This document shows positions 36,650-43,859 of a stretch of 64,000 nt of DNA, piece by piece. The translations under genes were made by a program, and so were the position numbers. The notes under the pieces are model-generated. The model searched no databases, had not been told where the DNA came from, and saw only the letters and a program-made list of their open reading frames with translations. Numbering within the stretch: the first letter of the stretch is position 1; each line of letters begins with the position of its first letter. The DNA is from Streptomyces sp. HPF1205 (GTDB lineage Bacteria; Actinomycetota; Actinomycetes; Streptomycetales; Streptomycetaceae). The DNA lies in contig NZ_JAINVH010000019.1 in assembly GCF_020400825.1 (NCBI RefSeq), positions 1 through 64,000 on the forward strand. The letters are read 5' to 3'.

Positions 36650-37059
36650 TTACGGACCGGTCCCGGCACCGTCACACTGCCGGAAGCGAGAGCCGGACTG
36701 CCGAGAGCGCGGGTCACATGTGGCCGCCTCCGCGCGGGGGCCGTACCAGTCCAGGCACAGCACGGTGGCGTCGTCCTGCAGCCGGCCCCCGCACGCCTCG
36801 GTGACCGCGGCGGTCAGACTGCGCACCACCTCGCGGGGGTGCTCGGCGGCTGTGTCGCGCACGAAGCCGGGCAGGTCGACACGTACGGCCCGGCGTTCCT
36901 GCATGCCGTCGGTGTAGAGGACGAGGCGGTCGCCGGGCCGCAGGTCGAGATCCTGCACCCGGTAGGGTCGGGGGGCGGGCACACCGAACGGCAGGTCGAT
37001 CCTCAGGCGCACCTCGCCGACCGTGCCGTCACGCAGGCGCAGCGGCCAGGGGTGGCCGG
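36650..37059 (-). pseudogene. PP2C/SpoIIE-type phosphatase, C-terminal fragment
   Basis: Frame reading AGHPWPLRLRDGTVGEVRLR, then DLDLRPGDRLVLYTDGMQER and ACGGRLQDDATVLCLDW. These are the last motifs of a SpoIIE-like phosphatase (GDRLVLYTDG and QDDATVL). The N-terminal sensory and catalytic parts are missing; the frame is cut at 37060 by a transposase fragment. Confidence 0.75.
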
Positions 37060-37061
37060 CG

Positions 37062-37390
37062 TTTCGGCGGCGCCGTTACCCAAGGCGACCGACGGGCGCC
37101 TGGTCCTGGCGGTGGACATCTCACCGTGGCTGCGGCCGGACGCGGACACCGCCCCTGACCGGTGCTTCTGCCACACCTACGGGTACGGCGACAACAAGCA
37201 CCTGAGGATCCCCGGCTGGCCGTACTCGATCGTCGCCGCGCTGGAGACCGGGCGCGCGTCGTGGACAGCACTCCTGGACGCCATCCGACTGGCTCCCGGC
37301 GCAGACGTCATCGCGGTCACCACCGCCCAGATACGCGAGGTCGTCGATCGACTGGTCGCCGCGGGTCAGTGGGAGGATGCCGTGCGCCCC
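37062..37390 (+). pseudogene. Streptomyces transposase fragment (DDE, NF041680-like)
   Basis: Internal fragment reading KATDGRLVLAVDISPWLRPD, FCHTYGYGDNK, IPGWPYSIVAALETGRASWT and AVTTAQIREVVDRLVAAGQW. This resembles a transposase family widespread in Streptomyces; AVDISPWLRPD would hold the first catalytic Asp. Both ends are missing. Its left edge truncates the phosphatase fragment. Confidence 0.65.
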
Positions 37391-37420
37391 TGCAACAGCA
37401 GGGGCGCACGAACAGCGCGG

Positions 37421-37802
37421 ATGGGCCAGACACTGGCGGAGATCGCCGGCGAGGTCGACCGAGCCCGGCAACTCGTCGCCCAGGCACGCGGCGCCCACCG
37501 GGCCAGCGCATGCGCCCGCCACCCGGGCGGGCGGGCCGGCCGACCCGACCGCACCGAACGGCTGCCTACTGTGTGGCACGCAAGAACGGCGGCCGGCCCG
37601 GCCGCTGCCGCTGCCGCTGCCGCAGTGCATCGCGTCCGGCGAGGTCCTGCGGTTCCTCCAGGCCCACGGGCAGGACGCCGCCGCCCGCCGCTACGGAGCG
37701 CAGGCCGCCACCCGCGCCCTGGTCGCTGCCCACCGCCCCTCCTCGACCCCGCGGCCCGGCGCACCGGCCGGGCCTCATGACGACACCGAAGGAGCGAAGT
37801 GA
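37421..37802 (+). pseudogene. Small mobile-element-type hypothetical gene, frameshifted
   Basis: Begins MGQTLAEIAGEVDRARQLVA and continues to ASACARHPGGR, then changes frame near 37545 to NGCLLCGTQERR and QCIASGEVLRFLQAHGQDAA to the stop at 37800-37802. Together the parts look like one protein of about 125 residues of a type seen on actinomycete integrative elements. Function unknown. Confidence 0.45.
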
Positions 37803-37826
37803 CGCTCAGCACGCCCGGCGAAGTGC

Positions 37827-38378
37827 GTGAATTCCTGCTGCAGCGGCCCTGACTGCGACGCAACCGCTACCACGGACACCGCCCTTGCTGCGTGGAGCCA
37901 CCCGGCCGGCGGTCCGTGGCCGTGTCTGACGTGCTCCGAAAAGAACTTGTCGTCTGCGTCCCGCGCCCGGATCGCCGACGTCCCTCCCGGCCCGGAACCC
38001 GCCCGCACGCACGCGGCAGGGAGGCTCGCGGTGACGCGGGCCAGTTCGCTGATGGTCTGCCTGTTCGGCATCAGTTACCTCACCGCGACGCTGGCCAGCG
38101 CCAACGCAGCCACGCACGGGCACGGCGGATACGCCGCGGTGTTTTTGATCGCGTCGATCGTGCTGTTGGCCGCCGCGCACCGCGAGCTCCACCACTCGGC
38201 ACGGCTGCTCCGCACCGTCGCCGTCTACCGGCACGGCCAGATGTCCGGGCCGCTGCGCGACGCGATCGACGACGCAACCGCGCTGCCACCCGAATGCACC
38301 TGCGACACCTGGTGGACCAGCCTCGGCGAGCAGCACGCGCCCGCCTGTCCCGCCCACGTGTGGGAGAACAGCCCGTGA
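37827..38378 (+). CDS. Hypothetical membrane protein
   Basis: 183 residues, GTG start. A Cys-rich N-terminal part (NSCCSGPDCDA, WPCLTCSEKN) is followed by two hydrophobic helices (SSLMVCLFGISYLTATLASA, YAAVFLIASIVLLAAA). A cytoplasmic tail ends in CTCDTWWTSLGEQHAPACPA. Likely an integrative-element or plasmid-type protein, since its neighbours are of that kind. Function unknown. Confidence 0.55.
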   Translation: MNSCCSGPDCDATATTDTALAAWSHPAGGPWPCLTCSEKNLSSASRARIADVPPGPEPARTHAAGRLAVTRASSLMVCLFGISYLTATLASANAATHGHGGYAAVFLIASIVLLAAAHRELHHSARLLRTVAVYRHGQMSGPLRDAIDDATALPPECTCDTWWTSLGEQHAPACPAHVWENSP

Positions 38379-38399
38379 GCTGCAAGCTTCCGCCCGTCC

Positions 38400-38518
38400 C
38401 GCCATACGAACCCCTGTATGCCACCCCCTCCGGCCGACGACGAGCCGCCCCGGACACGCTGCCGACCAAGATCGTCGAGTACAAGACCCGCAGCTCAAAC
38501 CACTCTAAAAGGATCAGA
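38400..38518 (-). mobile_element. IS5-type left-end remnant (left copy)
   Basis: Minus-strand reading LLEWFELRVLYSTILVGSVS next to the terminal sequence CTTTTAGAGTGGTTTGAGC. The same ending occurs at 40561-40620 on the plus strand with few differences. Both copies face away from the sigma factor/NmrA module between them. It overlaps a short plus-strand frame from 38375 that is probably not a gene. Confidence 0.55.
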
Positions 38519-39479
38519 GTGACCAATTCGTTAGCTTCATTGGATTCAGCATCAGCCACACGTTCGTGACGCCTTCATCACTGACGTCAAAGGTAACCAT
38601 TCCGTATCGACGCCCCTCATTTCGAAGAATGTATCCGAGACCGTCGGCCGTGTCGCGTCGCTCAAGACGGAGGGCGGGCTGCTTGCGCATCACTCCCATG
38701 AACCACCGGGCTACATGATCCGACCCACGGATGACCTGAGGTGCGGCATTGACGAAGCCGCCGCCGTCCACTCGTAGTTCGACGTCGGGAGCCAACACGC
38801 GGAGCAGGTCCTCGATGTCCCCTCTGGCAGTTGCACCACGGAATGCCCGAACAACCTCATCATGCTGGCGGGGAGACACCTGTGCGCGTCTTCCTCGTCG
38901 AACGTGGCGGCGTGCGGACGTTGCCAATTGTCTTGTTGCTGCTGCTGAACGACCTACGACACCAGCAATCTCGTCAAACGGGACTCCGAACACATCATGC
39001 AGCACGAACGTCACTCGCTCTGCCGGGGTCATGGCCTCGAGCACCGTCAGCAATGCCATGCTGACGGCATCATCGAGAGTGACACGTTCGAGCGGATCAG
39101 CAGCGAGACGGCTGGAGTTCAGTGGCGTAATCGCTGTGTCTGCAAAGAGGTCAGCTGGAACCGGCTCGGGCAGCCATTGCCCGACGTACGTCTCCCGTCG
39201 CGCCCGCGCGGAACCCAGCAGGTCGAGTGAGATGCGGCTCGCAACTCGAATCAGCCATGCTGCGGGCGCGGCAATTTCGTCGCGTTCCTCGGGCTCAAGG
39301 CGGTACCACCTCACATATGTCTCTTGCACGACGTCCTCGGCATCGGCCAGGGTGCCCATCATGCGAAAGGCCAGCGACAGCAGACGATGCCGTTCCGCCA
39401 TGATCGAATCGAGGGCGTGTGATTCATCACGCTCGGCTTTTCCGAACTCCGCGGATTCGAGAGGAAGATCTTCCGACAT
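38514..39479 (-). CDS. ECF41-type RNA polymerase sigma factor with SnoaL-like tail
   Basis: 321 residues, ATG behind GGAAAGGG. Sigma-2 region (RHRLLSLAFRMMGTLADAED, VVQETYVRWYRL) and sigma-4 region (AERVTFVLHDVFGVPFDEIA, VVGRSAAATRQLA). A C-terminal SnoaL-like domain of about 110 residues contains VDGGGF and NPMKL, close to the DGGG and NPDKL motifs of ECF41. In that group the tail regulates activity in place of an anti-sigma factor. The partner oxidoreductase gene usual for ECF41 lies directly upstream. Base composition is less GC-rich than its surroundings. Confidence 0.88.
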   Translation of the reverse strand: MSEDLPLESAEFGKAERDESHALDSIMAERHRLLSLAFRMMGTLADAEDVVQETYVRWYRLEPEERDEIAAPAAWLIRVASRISLDLLGSARARRETYVGQWLPEPVPADLFADTAITPLNSSRLAADPLERVTLDDAVSMALLTVLEAMTPAERVTFVLHDVFGVPFDEIAGVVGRSAAATRQLATSARRHVRRGRRAQVSPRQHDEVVRAFRGATARGDIEDLLRVLAPDVELRVDGGGFVNAAPQVIRGSDHVARWFMGVMRKQPALRLERRDTADGLGYILRNEGRRYGMVTFDVSDEGVTNVWLMLNPMKLTNWSL

Positions 39480-39562
39480 GGGGCACCCTTTCCCATTGGA
39501 GCGCAGCACGCCTGACCTATTGCCTGGCGGTCAGACGTTCCCGCCTCTCTCCACTATCGCAT

Positions 39563-40297
39563 TCAGACAGTGGGGATCCCTGTAATCGGGTACCGCACGG
39601 TGCCTGTCCGGTACGCGCCGCGTGGAACCATGGCCTCGAGGGGCTCCTGCCCGTCCACGGTCACAACCTCACGATCGTCTCCGCGATCGGCCAGAGTGGC
39701 ACGGAAGAGGTCGTCGTGGTAGAACCGGTCGGGTCCAGCGATCTCGACCACACTTCCCGGCTCCAGCGTCGTGACAGCCTCGGCGAGCAGCTCGATGACT
39801 TCGTCCAGCTCGACGGGCTGGATGAATGACCTCGGAGCGAGAACCTTTCCGTCCACGGTGTGCTGGTCGATGAGGACAGGAATGTAGCTCTGGAACTGGG
39901 TGGCCCGAATGATGGTGGCGGGGATCGAAGCGGATCGCGCCGCCTTCTCCTGCGCCACCTTACCGAGGTAGTACCCGATCTCGGATGCGTCTCCTTCCCC
40001 GACGCCGACAATGGAGAGCACGATGTGATGACGCACACCTGCCCGCTTGCCCTCCGCAGTCAGGTTGTCGGTCGCTCCCTCGAAGAACGAGATTGCCCCC
40101 TCCGCATCAAAGCGGGGGGTGTTGAGGACGTCCACGATGGTGTCGACTCCGACGAGCGCCTCGGCGAGCCCCTTGCCCGAGAGCACGTCGATCCCGTCCT
40201 CAAGTCCTCCCGTGACCACCTCGATGCCCTTGGCCTCCAGGTTGTCAGCAAGGCGGGACCCGACACGGCCGCGCCCACCAGCGATGAAAACCTTCAT
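39563..40297 (-). CDS. NmrA/SDR-type epimerase or reductase, ECF41 partner
   Basis: 244 residues, ATG behind GGAGTGAGGAA. N-terminal NAD(P) loop MKVFIAGGRGRVGSRLADNL; then VRHHIVLSIVGVG and YYLGKVAQEKAA, typical of NmrA-like atypical SDRs. ECF41 sigma factors are normally linked to an oxidoreductase, epimerase or carboxymuconolactone decarboxylase that they transcribe, and this gene fits. It is upstream of the sigma gene on the same strand, 83 bp apart. The substrate is unknown. Confidence 0.82.
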   Translation of the reverse strand: MKVFIAGGRGRVGSRLADNLEAKGIEVVTGGLEDGIDVLSGKGLAEALVGVDTIVDVLNTPRFDAEGAISFFEGATDNLTAEGKRAGVRHHIVLSIVGVGEGDASEIGYYLGKVAQEKAARSASIPATIIRATQFQSYIPVLIDQHTVDGKVLAPRSFIQPVELDEVIELLAEAVTTLEPGSVVEIAGPDRFYHDDLFRATLADRGDDREVVTVDGQEPLEAMVPRGAYRTGTVRYPITGIPTV

Positions 40298-40342
40298 TTC
40301 CTCACTCCGTTCCGGGACACCAGTCGCTGCCCTCACCAACAC

Positions 40343-40369
40343 GACGACGCAGGCCGGAGAAATGTGAGG
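40343..40369 (-). promoter_or_regulatory. Candidate ECF41 promoter of the NmrA-type gene
   Basis: On the minus strand CCTCACA (40369-40363), a 16-bp spacer and CGTC (40346-40343) match the reported ECF41 consensus TGTCACA-N16-CGTC at 5 of 7 and 4 of 4 positions with the exact spacing. The start codon lies 45 bp downstream. Confidence 0.55.
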
Positions 40370-40388
40370 CTGCGAAGCAGGCTTGCTA

Positions 40389-40560
40389 CTACACCGTGGC
40401 CCATGTGGTGAGGCGGATGAGTCGCTTGCGGCAGCGCAGGGCGGCGGCTCGTCCGAGAAAGGCTAGGTGGTTACGGGGATCGAGTTCGTAGCGGGGGCTG
40501 AGCCGGCGGTAGCCGGACAGCCAGGGGATGGTGAGTTCGATGACCCAGCGGCATCGCCCT
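40389..40560 (-). pseudogene. IS5-family transposase, C-terminal fragment
   Basis: Minus-strand reading CRWVIELTIPWLSGYRRLSP and RYELDPRNHLAFLGRAAALR, then CRKRLIRLTTWA to the stop. This is the conserved C-terminal block of an IS5-type transposase including the Glu-containing helix. The rest is missing; it abuts an inverted IS5 left end at 40561. Confidence 0.7.
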
Positions 40561-40860
40561 AACTGATCGTTTTGGAGTGGTTTGAGCTGCGGGTCTTGCA
40601 CTCGACGATCTCGGTCGGCAGTGTGTCGCCTGCTCCCGAACGGCGCCAACGCTGTCCAGGGCGGCTGCGCGTTCCGGACCGCGTGGCACTCGCCGGCGTC
40701 ATGTACGTGCTGCGGACGGGTGTCGCCTGGCGCGACGTCCCCGCGGAGACCGTGAGCTGCTCCGGGGTGACGGCCTGGCGTCGGCTGCGGGAGTGGACCG
40801 AGGCCGGTGTCCGGCTCCGCCTGCATGCCGTCTTGCTGGACGAGTTGCGCCGCGCCAGCC
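40561..40860 (+). pseudogene. IS5-family left end and transposase N-terminal fragment (right copy)
   Basis: TTTGGAGTGGTTTGAGCTGC is followed by a frame reading MEWFELRVLHSTISVGSVS and VALAGVMYVLRTGVAWRDVP, then VTAWRRLREWTEAGV, the usual N-terminus of IS5-type transposases. Coding similarity stops near 40860. Directly after it, NADFLNKLIEND precedes a stop at 40933, the tail of an unidentified protein. Confidence 0.65.
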
Positions 40861-41013
40861 CGCCAGACTGTCGTGCTCGGGCACGACGTCAACGCCAACG
40901 CCGACTTCCTCAACAAGCTGATCGAGAACGACTGACCGCCGGGGCGCCGCCGCCCCCATACTGCGGCGCCCGGCCCGCCAGAACCAGGAAACAGGGCCCG
41001 CCACGCCCCTCCG

Positions 41014-41275
41014 CCGCACGTGGCGACCCTTGAGGAGAACCGTGCCCGCAACATCGTCCGCATCTTGAACCCGCTGACCCGGACACTCCGCGACCGGGTC
41101 AGCGGCGCCGTCTATCGCGCGAATGGTGGTGGCGGCGCGTCAACCATCGGGAACTGATGCAGTTCCTCGACCGCGCGCGGCTGGTTCGCGATTCCATCGA
41201 ACCACCACCCAGGGCACTCAACCGACTGCGCGCCGACTACGCCCGCCAATTGGAGACGGACGAGCCCTGACTTCT
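41014..41275 (+). pseudogene. Decayed small hypothetical gene
   Basis: TLEENRARNIVRILNPLTRT and LRDRVSGAVYRANG change frame near 41128 to WWRRVNHRELMQFLDRARLV and NRLRADYARQLETDEP with a stop near 41268. The two parts look like one basic helical protein broken by an indel in a GGTGGTGG run. No family recognised. Confidence 0.35.
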
Positions 41276-41323
41276 AGGTACAGCCGCGCCACGCCGCCGC
41301 CACACCCACCGCGGCAGCTCCCA

Positions 41324-41710
41324 CTACAGCAGGCGCAACGGCCAGTACAGGCAGTACACGATCAGCCACCAGTACAGCAGCCCGATGCCCTTGACCAGGG
41401 CCACAAACGCCCTACCGCCGCCGCTCGATCCACGCCGGCGGGGCCAGAGGACCATCCCGCCGACAGCCGGTACCTCCCAGACCCGCTCGGTGACGAGCGT
41501 CGTGCATGCGGTTGGCGGCGGCGCCGTCGCGCGCGGTGCCGGGGGCGGCGCCGTCCACGTACAACACAGCCTCGGCCGCACCTCGTTGAGCGAGGGTGGC
41601 CAGGGCCGTGCCCAACAGGGCCCGCCCCAGGCCCTTGCCCCGGACGTCGGGGACGTCCGGGGCAGTCGGTGACCTCCAATGCTGTCACGTGCAGGTCACT
41701 GCACGCTCAG
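41324..41710 (-). pseudogene. GNAT acetyltransferase remnant and short membrane tail
   Basis: Minus-strand pieces in different frames read VTALEVTDCP, GRALLGTALATLAQ and RGAAEAVLYVDGAAP, the acetyl-CoA-loop half of a GNAT enzyme broken by frameshifts. Below 41490 a third frame encodes FVALVKGIGLLYWWLIVYCL, then YWPLRLL and a stop: a strongly hydrophobic C-terminus from another, probably membrane, protein. Confidence 0.45.
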
Positions 41711-41731
41711 CCTTCGGCGCCGCCGTACGGG

Positions 41732-42244
41732 TCAGCAGGAGGAGTAAGCACCCCAATTGGCGCCGTTGGCGTAGGCGTGCCAGGAACCACCGGCCTCGGA
41801 GCAGCCGTCGGGACTTTTGACGACCGCCTGCCAGGTGTCGGGGTTCGCTGAGTGGATGGGCACCCACAGGGTGTACACGTCCAGCGTCGGGGCGTCGACG
41901 GTGTCCCCGCTTGTGCACACCTGCGGCACGTAGTCCAGCGTCTGCACGCATGGGTTCGCCGAATAGAAGGTTCCGCTGTGGGCGGCCCAGAATCTCTGGG
42001 AGTACTGGAAGTGGGCTCGAACACTGCCGCAGCTGTCGTACTGCTGCTCCACCTGGCCCGCGTACATGCCGTCGATGTTGATGTTGCCGGGGTTGCCGAT
42101 GTCGATGACCGTGCAACTGGCCGGGCTGACCTGCGCGGTGGCCGCCTGCGCGGTGCCGCCGACGCCGACGGCGGCACCGCCGGCGAGAGCGAAGGTGGCG
42201 GCAGCCATGGCGATGACACGCTTTTTCTTCCCACGTTTCAGCAT
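41732..42244 (-). CDS. Small secreted protein, Cys-containing
   Basis: 170 residues behind a GAGGGGG ribosome site. Signal peptide RVIAMAAATFALAGGAAVGV, cleavage near AQAA, is much like that of the protein at 57466. The mature part of about 135 residues has six cysteines (SCTVIDIGNPGNINIDGMYA, DSCGSV, NPCVQ, VCTSG, GCSEAGGSWH, AYSSC). The pattern suggests a disulfide-stabilised extracellular protein. No family recognised. Confidence 0.7.
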   Translation of the reverse strand: MLKRGKKKRVIAMAAATFALAGGAAVGVGGTAQAATAQVSPASCTVIDIGNPGNINIDGMYAGQVEQQYDSCGSVRAHFQYSQRFWAAHSGTFYSANPCVQTLDYVPQVCTSGDTVDAPTLDVYTLWVPIHSANPDTWQAVVKSPDGCSEAGGSWHAYANGANWGAYSSC

Positions 42245-43098
42245 GGGTGTTTTCCCCCTCGTCGTTGATGCCCCTCACCGGGACAGGTGCTTCCCTCGTG
42301 CTGGTACCGAGCAAAAGGACTTTCAGAAACGCGGCGGTTCCTGTCGGCCCCGGCTACGAAACATTGCTCCCGACCGCCTGGCGGTGACGCTACGGTCACG
42401 GGTCCTTGGCCTGTCCTAGATGCGTCCTGTCGGGGCGGCGATTGGCGAAGATGATCGCCACCGTTGGACCGCGGCCGAGGAGGACTTCTTCGAGGAGCTG
42501 TCGACATGGCGTAACTTCCTCGGACACGCCTCGCAGACGTCCCGCGACTGGTTGCGGGAGCGGCTGGTGGATCACGGCGAGGCCGCCACGCGCCGACGGC
42601 AACCGAGTGTGCAACCCGGCCCATGCACGGGTCGGGCAGGTAGTACAGCGGCCGCGAGCCGGCGTCCCGCAGCGCGGGCCACCACCCGCGGCTCGGCTTC
42701 CCACCCAAGTCCACGGCAGCCGACGGACGGCTCCCCCAGCCCTCGGCGACCGGGTCGTACGCACCGCCGCCGAACGCAGGGAGCACCGATGTCACTCCAC
42801 GGCGCAAAATCCGTTCGAGTTGCCGCCCCCCGCACCAACGCGCGGATGTCTCACCGGCCGGCACACGAAGGACGCAGCGACGACCGATCCGTCCATCAGA
42901 ACCCCAGCTTCAACGTCTGGGAAGGCCGCTGGAAACGCCTGGACATCCAGGTTGAGGTCCACAGCCGCCCCCCTGTCGCACAGCAAAGGCTCCCCGGCGT
43001 CCGCGGCGGCGGGTCCGGCACTCCAGCCGGGGTGCGGCCACCCCGGTGGCCAGGTCGTGCCAGGCACCGCGAGGCGGACGGGATGTGTCGGACGCGGC
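42245..43098. other. Region without a recognisable gene
   Basis: About 850 bp. Minus-strand pieces such as QLLEEVLLGRGPTVAIIFAN and PVAEGWGSRPSAAVDLGG look somewhat protein-like but cannot be joined or assigned. Plus-strand frames are Arg/Pro-rich shadows. Probably decayed coding DNA; nothing is supported. Confidence 0.35.
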
Positions 43099-43782
43099 CT
43101 ACGGCCGGCTGTCGAGGAACGGGATCCCGGCCGGGCGGTCGAGGGCCTGCCACAGCGCCATGGCCTGCGGGTCGATGCCCACCGCGCCCTCGCACTCGCG
43201 CTGGTACCCCTCCAGGTAGGCGCGCAACGGCGCGGGATCGACGGTGTCCGGGCCGGCTCCGCCGAACTTGGGGTCCGCGTGCAGGACGACGAGCATCAGG
43301 TGCGGTACCCGCCGGGTGTCCGGCCTGAGGGCCGCCTGGAAGTAGGGCAGGTCGAGCACACGGGCACCTCGGCGCTGGTAGAAGCGCCATCGCGCCGCCG
43401 GGTCCCCGTATGCCTCGCTGCCCCGGAAGTGGGCGGGGTCCTCGACCTCGGCCAGGATCAGGCAGGGGCTCAGCCGGGACCGCCACGCGTCGAGCGCCGC
43501 CCGCAGGAGCGAACCGCCGACCCCGCCGCCGCGTACCCCGGGCCGGACGGCGAGGTAGGACAGCAGGACGACCCGGTTCTCGGCGTCCCACTCGCCGACG
43601 GCGCCGCCGAGTATCCGCCCGTCGTCGTCCTCGGCGATCCAGATCGGGCCGGTGCCGGCTTCCAGCGCGCTGTGCAGGGTTCGCAGGCTGTGCAGTTCGT
43701 CGGGCGGGAAGGACGGGGTGAGAACCTCGGCATAGAGAGCCTGCGTCTTCTCACCCGGCGTGGTGAGCTCGTGGACCAACAT
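43099..43782 (-). CDS. GNAT-family N-acetyltransferase
   Basis: 227 residues. Acetyl-CoA-binding block LLSYLAVRPGVRGGGVGGSL (R/Q-x-x-G-x-G/A), preceded by IWIAEDDDGRILGGAVGEWD. A C-terminal extension (PHLMLVVLHADPKFGGAG, LRAYLEGYQRECEGAVGIDP) of about 70 residues is typical of a Streptomyces subgroup. It lies 77 bp upstream of nothing on its own strand and next to the ATPase gene, which is transcribed toward it. Substrate unknown. Confidence 0.82.
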   Translation of the reverse strand: MLVHELTTPGEKTQALYAEVLTPSFPPDELHSLRTLHSALEAGTGPIWIAEDDDGRILGGAVGEWDAENRVVLLSYLAVRPGVRGGGVGGSLLRAALDAWRSRLSPCLILAEVEDPAHFRGSEAYGDPAARWRFYQRRGARVLDLPYFQAALRPDTRRVPHLMLVVLHADPKFGGAGPDTVDPAPLRAYLEGYQRECEGAVGIDPQAMALWQALDRPAGIPFLDSRP

Positions 43783-43859
43783 GCTGTACGCCTTCGCTGT
43801 CGATGGGGGACTGAAGGGAACCTGGGACTGACGGGACGGGGACCGGGCGGGCTCACCGG

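Noticed and set aside
38375..38569. 64-codon plus-strand frame overlapping the preceding stop (GTGA)
   Set aside because: Its second half is the inverse of an IS5 left end, so it is not a natural gene end.
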